Part shown: piece after piece, positions 48,128-58,913 of the stretch
How positions within the stretch are numbered: position 1 is the first letter of the stretch
Layout: the number at the start of each line of letters is the position of its first letter
Assembly: GCA_038363925.1 (NCBI GenBank)
Contig: JAQQWL010000003.1
Coordinates: 1,178,001 to 1,242,000, forward strand
Reading direction: 5' to 3'
DNA length: 64,000 nucleotides
From: Apiospora phragmitis
Lineage: Eukaryota; Ascomycota; Sordariomycetes; Amphisphaeriales; Apiosporaceae
The notes under the pieces: model-generated
Databases searched by the model: none
Told to the model about the DNA's origin: nothing
The model's input: the letters and a program-made list of their open reading frames with translations, nothing else
Program-made: the position numbers and the translations under genes

Positions 48128-50271
48128 AGCTAAAGCACCCCCTCACGGGCCACTTTACTGAGCTACCGTTACCCCTATAATCAAAGCCATTTCTACGGCT
48201 AGAATTAACGTAAATACACTATCTTTCGTTATTTTTAATAATAATACAGTCCTCCGCCTCTATACCATCATTTTCTATAGCTTTTATAGCGTTACGAGGC
48301 CCTTTTAGTATTTCGACGTCGCTAGCTTCGTCCTCGTATATAACCCTACTTTTTAACCTCCGCTTAGCCCGGCGTATATTAGTTATACGAATAAATCGTT
48401 ATCCCGATACGATTTTTACTTTTTAACGTACTCTCGTAACTTTTTTATTAAGCTTAATTTAAAAATAATCGACTTAAGCTTCGAAATACGCGATTTTATT
48501 AACGCTTTAATTTAAAACTTTATTAACCTTCTTAATAAAGAACCGTTAAAAAAGTATTTTAAAAATAAAGTTAATAGTAACTAATTTCTAACTATTATTC
48601 TATAATTCTTAACTATTAAAAAGTATTTTAATAAATATTAAAACTAATTCGGTAAAGAAATCGGGTATTAATTCTTTCTTAACTACTTTTAATAATTTTA
48701 AACGTACCTAGGTAACCTTTATATCTTTTAAAATAACGTATTTTAATAATAACGGCTTTAAGTAATCCCGCGGATATATTAACCGTTTTTTAAACGTTTT
48801 TAATTATAAAAAGAATTAATACATTAATCTTAGCCTAGCGGTATATTTTTAATATATTTATTTTTATAAGTTTTAATTTAAAAACTATATTTAAATACTC
48901 TTTTAAAATAATCCTTAATTTTCTCTTTAATAAACTAAAGACTCCTATATTTAAAACCTATATTATATAATTATAATATAGTTTATAAAAAACTAACCAT
49001 ATTTTATTTAAAAAATAGAGCTATAAAAAATTATTGTTCGTATAGGATTTATAACTATTATAAACTAAAACAACTTATTTATTATTATAATAAAACTGTA
49101 TATAAGGGATAAAAATATTTTAAATCTAATCTAAAGCTGTGGTATTACTAATCCACTTTCTAGGCGACGCTCTAAACCGCTAATTATCCTAAAGATAGCC
49201 GTCTTAGTCTAGAAACCACTGGCTTTAGACGTTGGCCCCCTTAAAAATAACCAGCGGCGGGAGGGGTACCCTATCACAGCTTACACACTCCAGGGTAATA
49301 ATTTATTCCCTTTTTTCAACGTCTTTTTTAAAGGCTAGATGGCTAGTAGCTTCGGTAATTACTTAGTAATCACCGTTAATACCTTAACCGATACCTATTT
49401 CGTCGGTATTATAAAAGCGTTTAAAAGGGATATTAACTAGCTTTAAAGTATTAAATTTATTAAAAAAGACGTTAATATTTATTACTATAACCTTATTAAC
49501 CCGGCTATAATTAATTATTTTCAACCTTACGGTCTTAACGGACTCGTTTCTAATTAAAAAACGAGTATACTATTATTATCTTAAAATATAAGAGGCCTTA
49601 AAAACGTTTAATATCCGCTAAGCTATAAACTTAAACTTAATTAATATTAACGCGAAGCTTAACCTAGCTTAACCAACGGCTTAATATATTAATTCGCCTT
49701 TAAAAAATAGTAATAAGACTTATTAATCTTTATTAAACTTATTTCTATTAAGTACACCGGCGAAACAGCGTTAAATATATAATCGAGGGGTTAACTATTT
49801 ACGGGACGGATTCGTAAATAGCTGCTCCGAGCTTTACGTCGCGCACGGCAGCCTATATACGCTTTTAAATATTAAACGAAAACATCGTTATAAAGAGTAG
49901 TAATAAACGAAAAAAATAAGGGTAATTATTAGAACAGCTGGAACTGAAGCTGTCCATATTACTCTAAAAGGGGTGCCACGTGCCTACGCGCACGAACCCC
50001 TTTCCTGTTTTATTAAGAGGGGTATACGATGCCCCTCGTAGCTCGTACTAAAGATAGATAAAAACAATAGAATAAGAACGATTAAACCCCGATTAAAACC
50101 GGAACCACCGTACGTACGAGAGCCCATTCAATAGTAATAATAACTTTAAAAAATAAAAAGTAATAATTAAATTAAAAAGTTTTTTAATTAAAATATACGG
50201 TGAAAAGACGCGCTTATAAGGTAAAACGCGGTAGCTCATAACGGGGTAGCCCGTGAAGAGGTGCTTTAGCT
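48128..50271 (-). mobile_element. Fot1-type DNA transposon E with a nested solo Copia LTR
   Basis: The left end agctaaagcaccccctcacggg (48,128) and right end cccgtgaagaggtgctttagct (ends 50,271) are inverted repeats of about 45 bp, including an inner gagctacc/ggtagctc. TA flanks both sides. Without the nested LTR and its duplication the element is about 1,932 bp, close to Fot1 (1,928 bp). On the minus strand a block near 49,390-49,440 reads FYNTDEIGIG, matching the N-x-DE-G motif with the first catalytic Asp of the DDE transposase. The C-terminal coding end lies near 48,240-48,400. Stops abound. Confidence 0.75.
49927..50133 (+). repeat. Solo Copia LTR with perfect 5-bp target duplication
   Basis: 207 bp, tattagaacagctgg to cattcaata, flanked by gtaat on both sides (49,922-49,926 and 50,134-50,138). 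It has no internal region, as expected from recombination between two LTRs. It keeps more CA and TG than the other LTRs (for example 'gaactgaagctgtcc'), so it is younger or was less exposed to RIP. Confidence 0.85.
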
Positions 50272-50313
50272 TATTTAAAAAAGGGAACAGGTTAATTTTA
50301 TCGCTAAAATAAA

Positions 50314-50482
50314 AAACTGCTACGTACCTACGCGTACGAACCCCTTTTTAATTTTATTAAGAGGGGTATATAATACCCCTCGTAGCTCGTATTAAAGATA
50401 GATATAAATAATAGAATATAGTAATATAACCCCGATTGAACCCGGAACCCACTTGTACGTACGTACGAAAGCCTATTTAACA
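50314..50482 (+). repeat. Truncated 3' Copia LTR of C4
   Basis: Matches the LTR from its 'ctacgtacctacgcgtacgaa' segment to the end tttaaca; the first 30-40 bp are missing. The CA terminus is unmutated. It marks the edge of the transposon block. Confidence 0.7.
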
Positions 50483-51034
50483 CACGGTCCTTGAATACTC
50501 TAGCTTCGGAATCCAACCACCGAAGGATCTAGACGCGACGTGCGCGTGCAGGTGTACAGTACAGTGGATATTATGGATTTTTCTGAGGGGTGAACAGTAT
50601 TCGCTTCGAGCCAGATGTATTGCTGTCGCCCAAGCACTCTCTCTAGAGCAGCTAGCGAGTCTAGCTTTGTTTATAATCCAGAGCCACGGCAATAAAGGAA
50701 ATACAGACAGCCATTAAACGCAGTCATGTATTCTCTTACTCAGCCGTAACCCTTGAAAATTGTACAGCTACCCGAGCTCTTTCTAACAAGCGGCCCATAC
50801 CCTGTACTTACTGTGCTGCCCGCGTTTGTAAATGGGAGTTTATCATACATACCCCACCATTCTAAGGGTCGGGAGCCGCCACGGGGGAGTCTGCTCTTCC
50901 AGAACTAACCTTCCCTTACAGTTTTGAGAACTTAGCTGGCAAGATTTCCTTCCTACGCGTTAATGCAAAGTTAGCGCGCTGTAATTACGAAGCATAAACT
51001 CGAAGAGGCGTATTTCCTTCCATATATCCTTACT
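50483..51034. other. Intergenic region upstream of the BTB-type gene
   Basis: Normal composition. Open frames here are short (under 75 codons) and carry no recognisable motif. It includes the 5' flank of the gene at 51,035. Confidence 0.4.
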
Positions 51035-52072
51035 ATGGAGGGAAAATATTACGAACTTGACCCTAAGGGAGACGTTGTTCTTACCCTTCACAACCTGAAT
51101 GCACCGTTTGCGGTCTGGAAGGAAGATGAAGCCCAAAACGCACCTCAGCCTTCGACTCACGATACAGTCCTGAATATAATACAATTAACCGACCCGTGGG
51201 TGACCACTGACGCCAGGGAACGTAAGATTAAGAAGATAAAGAAGAAGAATGAACGGACGGAAGGTTAGATGACACTCGTTAGGCGACGAATCCAGCATGC
51301 GCTAATATATTGTCTAGTAGCTAACGTCCTTCCCGCGACTACACCCGCTGAACCCATTACGGAACCAACCCCAGAGCCTGAAGCCGAACCTTTTGTCGAA
51401 GCACCCGATGAACCTGGTCCTGAGATTGAACCCATTGCCGATATATCCACCCCGCCTGAATTCGCTGCCGAAGACACACCCACTGCTTCGGAACCGGCCA
51501 GCCTAGCCAACATGCCATGCTCAACACCTTTGCCTCGGGCGGATCAACCGTGGAGTCAAGCAGACATACGCATGCGGCTCTCCTCAAAGCATTTGGTCTT
51601 GGCCTCTCCTATCTTCGAGAAGATGCTGTTGGGGCCGTGGCGAGAGAATGCCGGTGTGTCAGGTTCTGACCACCTTGTAGATGCAGAGGGTTGGGATGAT
51701 AATGCATTACGCATTTTAATGCATATCATTCACGGTCGCACTCGAGGTGTTCCTAGAATTGTGGGCCTGGAAACACTTGCTAAAATCGCCGTTCTGGTTA
51801 ATTACTACGAATGTCACGAAGTGGTGGAAATTATGACACGAATATGGATTGACAAACTTAAATGGCGTCTGCCCCAGGAATGCTGCAGAGACCTTGTTTT
51901 ATGGTGTCTCATATCGTGGGTATTCTCTGAGGCCGATCTGTTCCAGACTATGACCAAAATCGCTGTGAACAAGTGCAAAGGGCCGCTTCCTACACTGGAT
52001 CTCCCAATCCCAGAAATGCTTATCGGTCAGTGCTTCAAAAGTGGCACTTGTCAAAAAGCTAACCTTATTTAG
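51035..52072 (+). CDS. Fungal BTB/POZ-domain-like protein
   Basis: Probably a protein-interaction protein of the large fungal BTB-like family. Exons 51,035-51,221 and 51,318-52,072 join in phase across an intron (gtaaga..gcgctaat..tctag), giving 313 residues. The start shows the family's opening strand (DPKGDVVLTLHNLNAPFAVW). A Pro/Glu-rich linker of about 40 residues follows (TPAEPITEPTPEPEAEPF..). The core has MRLSSKHLVLASPIFEKMLL, then DDNALRILMHIIHGRTRGVP, then LETLAKIAVLVNYYECHEVV, the usual order in fungal members. Without splicing the first frame ends in a Lys-rich tail at 51,268, so the intron model is preferred. The gene looks intact. Partners unknown. Confidence 0.75.
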
Positions 52073-52518
52073 ACGCCATCGATTGCAAACGACGGACATC
52101 CATCGACCGAATCATCATCCGTCTTTAGAGCCTGCTAGCAGACCTCCGTGAGGATCGAGCAGGATACTCACTCAAATGTTCGTCAATGTTACTCGAAGCA
52201 CTTACGAAAGAGATGAATTGAAAGCAATTCCTTGATATCACACCGGGGACACCTCTTCTAGGTTTCTCTTTAGAGGCGACAGCACAAGCCACGCTTAACT
52301 TTCGGTCTCCTCGGTGGTCACCTACACCGCTGCGTAGCGCTTTTGGAACGCCGCCTAAACATGCCTGCAACCTTTATTCTCTTATTGTATTAAAAGTCGG
52401 CGTATCAGACAGCCTGATAGATGGGCTCAAGTTGGACAGCTTTCCGAGGGACAAGGACATCCTGCGTATGCCCTTTCCTGGTTCTTTTGCTTTCAAGCCG
52501 GCCGCAGGGCTTTCATAA
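52073..52518. other. Intergenic, no gene recognised
   Basis: Normal base composition. The 81-codon minus frame at 52,125-52,370 has no recognisable feature. Confidence 0.35.
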
Positions 52519-52782
52519 CTTACCATATACTACGCGAGGCAGCAAAGGGCTAACGATAAGCTGAAAGAGCAACTGCGCCTTCTGGCGAGACCGAATATCA
52601 CGGACATTGCTGGAGGAATGGACGAAATCCCCTCCACTACTGGGGCAGAGCAATATCTTGTTATGCGAGAAGCATTTGAGGTGAACCGGTATCAGCACAT
52701 CTGCGTGCAGCCGAAATTTCGAGATTTTTCACCGGAGGAACTACGATGGAAATATCAACTCAATAAAAAGAACTCCTACTAA
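52519..52782 (+). pseudogene. Short fragment with Nup98-like FSPEELR block
   Basis: An 87-codon frame preceded by a stop and lacking an early ATG. Its second half reads EVNRYQHICVQPKFRDFSPEELRWKYQL. Fungal Nup98/Nup145-type nucleoporins have, just after the Gle2-binding region, a block like FQSI..(M/Q)P.Y..FSPEELR.(A/Q)DY, and this is similar. The preceding stretch is charged (KLKEQLRLLARPNITDI). No FG repeats or autoproteolytic domain are present, so it is a remnant or an unrelated protein that shares the motif. Confidence 0.3.
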
Positions 52783-53437
52783 CGTTTCTACGGTTTTTAA
52801 GAATGAATTGAATCTATATTTGGATGGCTGCCCTGTCAAAGTGTAGAAGCGTTTTGCCAGTTGTCTTGTTCTCAACGTTGAAACTGAGTAAACGTATTCT
52901 GTCAGTTTACTGTATATAAGAATGACGGTTACGGTGTGTATTGGCCCTTCACACCAGTAGGTGTATTATTCCAACCCTGCTCTGTTAAGCTATACGGGTT
53001 TCTCAACACGATTGATGCGATCCTTATGAATCGCCTTTCCTTCGTACAGGCGATGGCTGGCCGATTTGCGACGCGTTGGTCGAGCCATGCGTACGTGCCC
53101 CGCGTGCGTTCCGGCCCTTAATTCATCCCCTACTTCCCCCAGAACGCTGGCCTATTAGCGCTACGCCAGGTTTCAGACCCCCGGGGAAACGATTGGCCAG
53201 CACCTGGAGGTGCGATGTACCACTGGGACACAATGAGTCGACGTATTAATGATTGGTAGGCCACTGTCAACCAGCAGATGCCGTACGTCAGAAACCAGAT
53301 CTCGCACAACGCTGAAAGCTCTTTCTTTCCCTGCTCATTTCGGTTAACCGGTGCCGCTGCTTTATACCTGCACTCGTGCATTCAGACGTTCGAGGCGTAA
53401 TCTACTACCCGCACCACCCTGGAAACGACCAGGTTAG
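52783..53437. other. Region with no supported gene
   Basis: Normal composition, several short frames on both strands, none with a known motif. It may contain decayed 5' exons of the sugar transporter that follows. Confidence 0.35.
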
Positions 53438-54118
53438 AGCATAAAGCAAGACGGCTCATCATCACCGCCACCTGCGCCCTCTTCTCCATGCTAACGGGCA
53501 ACATTATTGTCATGTACTACCTCGGCGACGTTCTCAAGAACGCCGGCGTCACCAACCAGGAACTACAGCTCGTCATGGTCAGCGGTCTCCTGAACTGTTG
53601 ATGGATCCAACTAACGCACAACGTAGAACGTCGGCATCAACGCCACCTCGCTGGGCATCTCCATCGTGGGGACCTTCTACGTCGACAAGCAGGGCCTCAA
53701 ATCGGCTACGCTGGTTAGCACCGGCGGCTGCGCTATCTCGCTGTTCGCGCTGGGCATCCTGTCCAAGTTCAACGACAATACCGACACTACGGCCGACGAG
53801 TACGCCGCCGTCGCTTGTACCTTCCTGTTCGCCGCCTGCTACGCCTTCGGCTGGGTCCCCATCCTTTTCCTCCTGCCGGCAGAGATGCTCTACTTCCGCA
53901 TCCGCGCCCTGGGCATGAGCATGTTTAGCCTCGTCATCTGCGTCACGGGTATCTGGGGTAACTTCGTCATGCCCCTCGCCCTGCAGCATTTGGGGTGGCG
54001 CCTCTGGATCCTCAACGGCGGCTGGAACCTGCTCTTCTTTGGCTTCGTCTGGTGGTACTGGATTGAGATCCGCGGCAAGACCCTCGAGGAGATTGGCAGT
54101 CCAGGACATAAGAGCTAA
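53438..54118 (+). pseudogene. Sugar/lactose-permease-type MFS transporter, C-terminal half
   Basis: Encodes the last six helices of a fungal sugar porter. Conserved landmarks are ALFSMLTGNIIVMYYLGDVL, then NVGINATSLGISIVGTFYVDKQGLK, ACYAFGWVPILFLLPAEML, RIRALGMSMFSLVICVTGIWGNFVMP and the end RGKTLEEIG. A very short intron (about 30 nt, gttgat..ctaac..gtag, near 53,597-53,627) or an inactivating stop (TGA near 53,598) separates the first block from the rest. The N-terminal six helices and the family motif R-x-G-R-R are not found upstream, and the frame opens after a probable acceptor near 53,437. It is likely a truncated pseudogene. Confidence 0.65.
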
Positions 54119-55110
54119 CTCCTTAGAATATGTATGACTTGCTGCTCAGCTGATGAGCATATGTCTTCTGTTACAACTCGACGTGTTGTTGGGGCCCGGC
54201 ATCTGTCATGCTATGATGTTGGCATTGTGCAGTGGAATTGGCCTGTTGGAATTGGGGTGTGAGGTCAGGTGGTTTGTCCTGGTGGATGGAGCCTGTGGCT
54301 TTGGCCTGCAACTGTGCACCGCATAAAATGCAGGCTCCAGGCCCCTCGCCCTGATTGCTCAGCAATCAACGTCAAATCAATAACGAGAAGCACTAGGGGT
54401 CCTGAACTACCACCATTTGCGCAGGCTCTGGCCAATCTAGAATGGGTTGCACGGGTTGAAGTATGTCACTTGAAGCAATTCATGAGCGCAAGTATTAAAG
54501 CATGGGAATCTGCACGCATCCACTGCACAAGGCCAAAAATAACTGGGTTTCGAGATGTCCTTGCCAGTAGCGGCAAAGACAAGAAACTCGTCTCCAGTTC
54601 AATCAGGGTGACTTCTAGAGGCAAGCTGGCGCTGGGAGAAGCATCATGGAGGTTGCCTTATAAGGGAGCTCCTTTTACGGTGCGATGGTTCTGGCCTGTG
54701 CAATTGATGAGATTCAATCGTGCCCGGCTTTTGCGGTTGAGAGTCTGGCTACAGGGGAGATGATAGGGCTGAGATCAAGCGGCTAGGCAGATTGCGGGGA
54801 ACTGGACTACCGAACCATTCGGTACAGCTCGCTCGCCTGGATTTCTCCAATCTGACAGACAGATGCAGATAAGAGATGGTTCCGCTGTATGAGAAACAAT
54901 ATGCATCAATTGGATTTGACGTTAAATCGATATTTACTCTAAGCTGTCTCCTACTGTCATTTCCAGCCACGTTTCTGTTGCTCTCATGCCCATGGGTCTT
55001 GAAGTTGGCCGGTTTCGCTGTGAGTAGGGGGCCTTCAGTGCATAGTCGATGGTTAGGCCATCATGATTATCAAGCATCCGTGGTTTGCATCATGCCCACC
55101 GACGTTCTAT
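54119..55110. other. Intergenic region, no supported gene
   Basis: A 164-codon plus frame at 54,269-54,763 begins at GTG, has no early ATG and no recognisable motif, so it is not called. The remainder is the 3' flank of the F-box gene (minus strand). Confidence 0.4.
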
Positions 55111-56799
55111 CTAGAGGTCACTCAAGCCCGACTGGTCCGAATCAGGGCAGACGTTCCGCGGCCCGTAATAATACTCCTCACGGCAACAGTCTATCTCTCT
55201 CTCCTTGCGATCCGCCCGGTCTCGGGCCCGCGACCGGAACCCCGTCAGCCACGCCATGCTATACTCCACCCTGCCCACCCCCGCGGCGCCCAGCGCCTCT
55301 CGGATGCTGTTTCCTGGATCGAACAGCCCGAACGCTATCTCCTGGTCCTTGGCCTCGTCATACCCCCAATGGACCCATCGCGGATCTCCGTCCCCGGGGA
55401 CAAAGTCGTCGTCGAGGCTCTCGTGGTTGGGGCGATTGCGGCTGTCCATCATGGCGTCCACGTCGCAGCCCACGTGCGCAAGGTGCCGGAATCGGTGGTT
55501 GTGGGCCTTGGCGGCGGCGAGGCCCTCGAGGGCGCGCGCGAATCGCTCGGGGCGCGTTTCCTCCGCGCAGCCGATGACGGAAAGAGACCGAATGCCGTCG
55601 GGCACGACCCGGACCAACAGCTGCTGCCATTCGTCGTCGTCCTCGTTGTCAGGCTCTTCATTGGAGATTGGGCCGCAGATGGTGCGCCACTGTATGGTTA
55701 AATCCTGCAGGGCGGCAAAGCCGATGAAAGAGGCCGCTAGTCTGCTGTTGTCGTTGCCTGTCGTGTCTTGATTCTTGATCGTTGCCAGCTGGAGGTCCAG
55801 GGACCGAAGCGTCTGCCGACAAGAAGCCAGGGCTCGTACCACCCCGAGCGGCTTCAATGGGGTCTGCTTTGGCCGCCCATCTGTGGGACCAACGCCGTTT
55901 TCCAAGTACGTGAGTCCGCAAAGAATGGGGCAAGCCGAGATGATCTGTTGCAGCTCCTCTTCCTCGAGCCAGGCGCTCGTGAGGCGAAGCACTCGAAGCT
56001 GGGCCAGGGAAGGCCGTGGTTGCAGGGATCCGAATATGGTGGCGGTTCCGAAACAGCAATCGACCGCGAGCATCCGCAAGCCTTTGGAGCGGGCGATGAC
56101 TGTCGCAGTCAGTTTGCCTAAGCCGCTTGGCTTCGTGTACCAGCTGCGGCCGGGATTGGCGCAGAGGTGGATGCTGGTAAGCGGCAGCTCCTCGACTTGG
56201 GCGATGCAAGACGGAACACGGTCGCTCGAATCGTCGGCGCATTCGCCTAGGCTGAGATGGGCCAGAGATGGAAAAGTGGTGATCAGCTTCGCAATGAAGT
56301 CGATTTTGGTGATCTCGTTGGCTTCGTTGGAGTCAGACGCCATGAAAGTTCTCAGGTGGGCTGCCTCGGGCATGGCCAAGCTCCTGCGCCAGACCTTGGG
56401 CATCCTCTGGAGATGGCCATGACCTAATGAAAGCGCCTTCACCTCGCGGACCAAGCGAGCCGGAGTATCACCCGTAGCAACAGATCCGACAAAGCGAAAG
56501 AGATGCGAGTATCGAAAGGCAAATTGTAGATCGGGCTCGAAGCCACCCATGCACATATGATGCAAAACAGATTGGGCAGGCCCGCGCAAGGCGCTCGAGA
56601 CCAAACACAATGACCGCAGATCCTGCGTGTCGGCCAAGTACCGTTCTTCGGCCACCCAATGGCTGTCGCGACCGGAAAGGGTGACAGGTGCGCCTAGGGC
56701 ATCCTCCCAGCGGCAATGCTCACAGAACTGCGCAAGAATGAGGTGCAATACCTCAATCGGCAGGCGGTGCAAGAAGGGCGCCGCGGAGTTGTCTGCCAT
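55111..56799 (-). CDS. F-box and leucine-rich-repeat-like protein
   Basis: A single-exon gene of 562 residues starting at the ATG at 56,799. The N-terminus FLHRLPIEVLHLILAQF is a typical F-box helix, which would bind Skp1 in an SCF ubiquitin ligase; then comes DLRSLCLVSSALRGPAQSVL, the second part of the domain. The middle holds repeated leucine-rich strands (SLAHLSLGECADD, LTSIHLCANPGRS, LRVLRLTSAWLEEEELQQII, TLRSLDLQLATIK). The C-terminus is acidic, then charged and Arg-rich. The frame is intact and codon use is normal, in contrast to the broken genes at 25-38 kb. The substrate cannot be predicted. Confidence 0.85.
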   Translation of the reverse strand: MADNSAAPFLHRLPIEVLHLILAQFCEHCRWEDALGAPVTLSGRDSHWVAEERYLADTQDLRSLCLVSSALRGPAQSVLHHMCMGGFEPDLQFAFRYSHLFRFVGSVATGDTPARLVREVKALSLGHGHLQRMPKVWRRSLAMPEAAHLRTFMASDSNEANEITKIDFIAKLITTFPSLAHLSLGECADDSSDRVPSCIAQVEELPLTSIHLCANPGRSWYTKPSGLGKLTATVIARSKGLRMLAVDCCFGTATIFGSLQPRPSLAQLRVLRLTSAWLEEEELQQIISACPILCGLTYLENGVGPTDGRPKQTPLKPLGVVRALASCRQTLRSLDLQLATIKNQDTTGNDNSRLAASFIGFAALQDLTIQWRTICGPISNEEPDNEDDDEWQQLLVRVVPDGIRSLSVIGCAEETRPERFARALEGLAAAKAHNHRFRHLAHVGCDVDAMMDSRNRPNHESLDDDFVPGDGDPRWVHWGYDEAKDQEIAFGLFDPGNSIREALGAAGVGRVEYSMAWLTGFRSRARDRADRKEREIDCCREEYYYGPRNVCPDSDQSGLSDL

Positions 56800-57145
56800 G
56801 ACTGTTGCAGGAGCGTGGTCAATCTTGTTGGCGATGGTAAAACAGCGTGTTTTCGTTCAAGTGAGAGAAGGCCAAGAGGCCTGCATTCAATTAGAAGGAG
56901 AGTGGGTGGCTCTTAAATCATTGCGCAAAGTGGATATTCGACTAGGTAGATGCAGCTGCCTGTGTGTAGCAGGGAATAGGTTGTAAATCCACCAGACTTG
57001 CGTACTTAATTCCCACTTCTTCCCAGTAAGTATAGATATACATGGCCATCATAGTCCTTACGCCACCTTATCTAACCAACTATCGGCAGGATATGGCATG
57101 TACCCTCGGTGCCAAAATACAGCATTATTATACACAGCTATAGTT

Positions 57146-58913
57146 TCAAGTAAAGTTAGTGGGTTTTACTCGAGGAAGGAAAGGGATTAGCTGTAACGTA
57201 CCCATAGCATACATGGAGAACGCCTCGGCACCTTTATGTCCAATGTGCTTTTCTTGGCCTGGCACTTGTTTACCTTTAGAAAGGTTTTCTACACAGCCCG
57301 GGTGGATGTCGGAAACTTTGTTCCCTTTTGGGCCAATGCAATATAAGTCTTCTAAAGGCGTACGTATAATGAGTAAGTTCCAGAGTGTTGGTAAGTAAGC
57401 AGGTATGCACTGATTAAACTTACCAAGATGATATTCAGCACCTGCTAATACGTTTGAATGCATTGCCTCATGAAGAAGAGTGGTGACCAGGAAGCTTCCA
57501 AGCCACGGAATCATGTGGCTGCTATCCTTATTGTTCTTAGGGTCGTACGTGCTGTCCTTGGCCATCAGCGTCGAAACAGAAGCCTTCTGGGCCGCTGTGG
57601 CCTTGGATCCAATAGGAACGTGAAGATCGCCATAGTGGATATTAGCCGCTATCGCCTTCCTCTCAAATATCTCCCAGCTGTTGAACTTGTGAGGGCAGAA
57701 CATCATAACCTCATTCAGGAGCTTCGGCTCGGCGGGTCCATATACGTATGCCCTCATTGCTTTCGTTGGGACGTCGTACATTTCCTTTTTGGTCGAACCG
57801 TCGCCACATACACCCTTTTTTCGAACCCAGACCTCTCCGTCATCACGGCTTGGCCCGTATCTGCGCTGTATTATCCAGACAGCACCATCATCATCTACAT
57901 AGAAAATCAGCATTAAACAATAGAGAGAAAGTGAGTATGCGTATGTGTAAGAGAAAGAGGAAGAGTATTAAGAGTATTAAATAAGGGTGTAGCCGAAACT
58001 TACACCGTGATTTGCCAGGGTGACCTACGCCGCGTGGAATCTCGAGTTAGCTTCACTGTCTTGATAGGAGAGGGGGTCCTAGATCGTACTTTCTTCATAC
58101 GTTTCGCGATCACTGTTCCTCGTATCATAGAGTCCCTTCTCGGTGCAGAGCACGTGAATGTGTCGATCGCCTGACTTCTGGCCTTCCTGGTATTCTTTAT
58201 ACTTCTTCAGAACAGAAACCGCCGCGTCTTTAAGCTGCAGTCAGTTATGTATTGACAGGACGAGACGTAATGCGGAACAACGCGCTGCACTCACCTCTAG
58301 TAAACTTGAGTCTTTTCATTCCTTCCGCATTTTTCGCTTCGTTCTTGGCACCATAATAGATCCTGGAGATAATCGTGTTATAAGACATCCAAGCATTGTG
58401 TTCATCATAGGTCCGGGATGCGTGAGGAATCTTTTCGGGCTTGAGTTTTCCAGAGTGGTCGTCTTGGTACATGCCGAAAATTAGGTCGAGATGCTGAATC
58501 ATATTCTCCATCTGCAAATGGCGTGTTAGACTTGAAGATGTATAGGTATGGGAACAGGAACAGCTCACGATGTGTACTGCATCACTCCAAGCAATTTCCA
58601 GTAGAGGCCCAAATTGCCGATGGTCGCAAACAATTCCGACATTTTCGTAGAAGTCGATAACGCCGCGTCTGCGAATCGACTGGCTATTAAGAGCATCATT
58701 GAATGCGGTGGCACCCGCTGTGTCATTTGTCAAGATAGAACCTGGGGCATAGTCAGTACCCACAGCCTGAATGTGAAATATAGCAATGTGTGCCGTGGAA
58801 GACAACGCACCATCATAGTCAAGGCCGCCCAGTGGAAAGGTAAATGACACAGGTACCAAAAGGCCAGTGAGGATCAACGCCTGAAGCCATGTATGCAAGC
58901 GAATGGGCCACAT
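57146..58913 (-). CDS. Secreted zincin-like metallopeptidase, multi-exon
   Basis: Probably a secreted zinc peptidase. The start ATG (58,913) opens a signal peptide (MWPIRLHTWLQALILTGLLV, then PVSFTFP). Exons fit at 58,569-58,913, 58,295-58,511 and about 58,101-58,227, then a small uncertain exon near 58,010-58,040, and a last exon 57,146-57,894. The active site HEAMH (57,458-57,472) is an HExxH zinc motif preceded by TTLL. Other typical blocks are VLCTEKGLY (third exon) and EVMMFCPHKFNSW (last exon). A third zinc ligand is not certain. The exon join around 58,000-58,100 is the weak point: nearby frames contain stops, so either a small exon is misread or the gene is damaged. Confidence 0.6.

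Larger units (their letters stand above)
38598..50482 (+). mobile_element. Copia element C4, full-length type, heavily interrupted
   Basis: 5' LTR 38,598-38,804, gag region about 38,805-40,930, integrase part about 40,930-41,789, RT/RNase H part 46,410-47,860, 3' leader to 48,127, and a 3' LTR remnant about 50,314-50,482. Between these lie P2 (41,790-43,658), an unclassified piece (43,659-44,204), C5 (44,205-45,531), P3 (45,532-46,409) and E (48,128-50,271). The Copia pieces add up to roughly 5 kb, normal for a full Ty1/Copia element. The join across E is clear: gcccgta before it and ttttaaaaaaggg after it match the continuous sequence of C1 near 13,190. The join across 43.7-46.4 kb is inferred. 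Confidence 0.65.

Noticed and set aside
54269..54763. 164-codon plus-strand open frame
   Set aside because: Starts at GTG without an early ATG, has no recognisable domain and no intron structure.
55205..56422. Long plus-strand frames opposite the F-box gene
   Set aside because: Shadow frames of a well-supported minus-strand gene.
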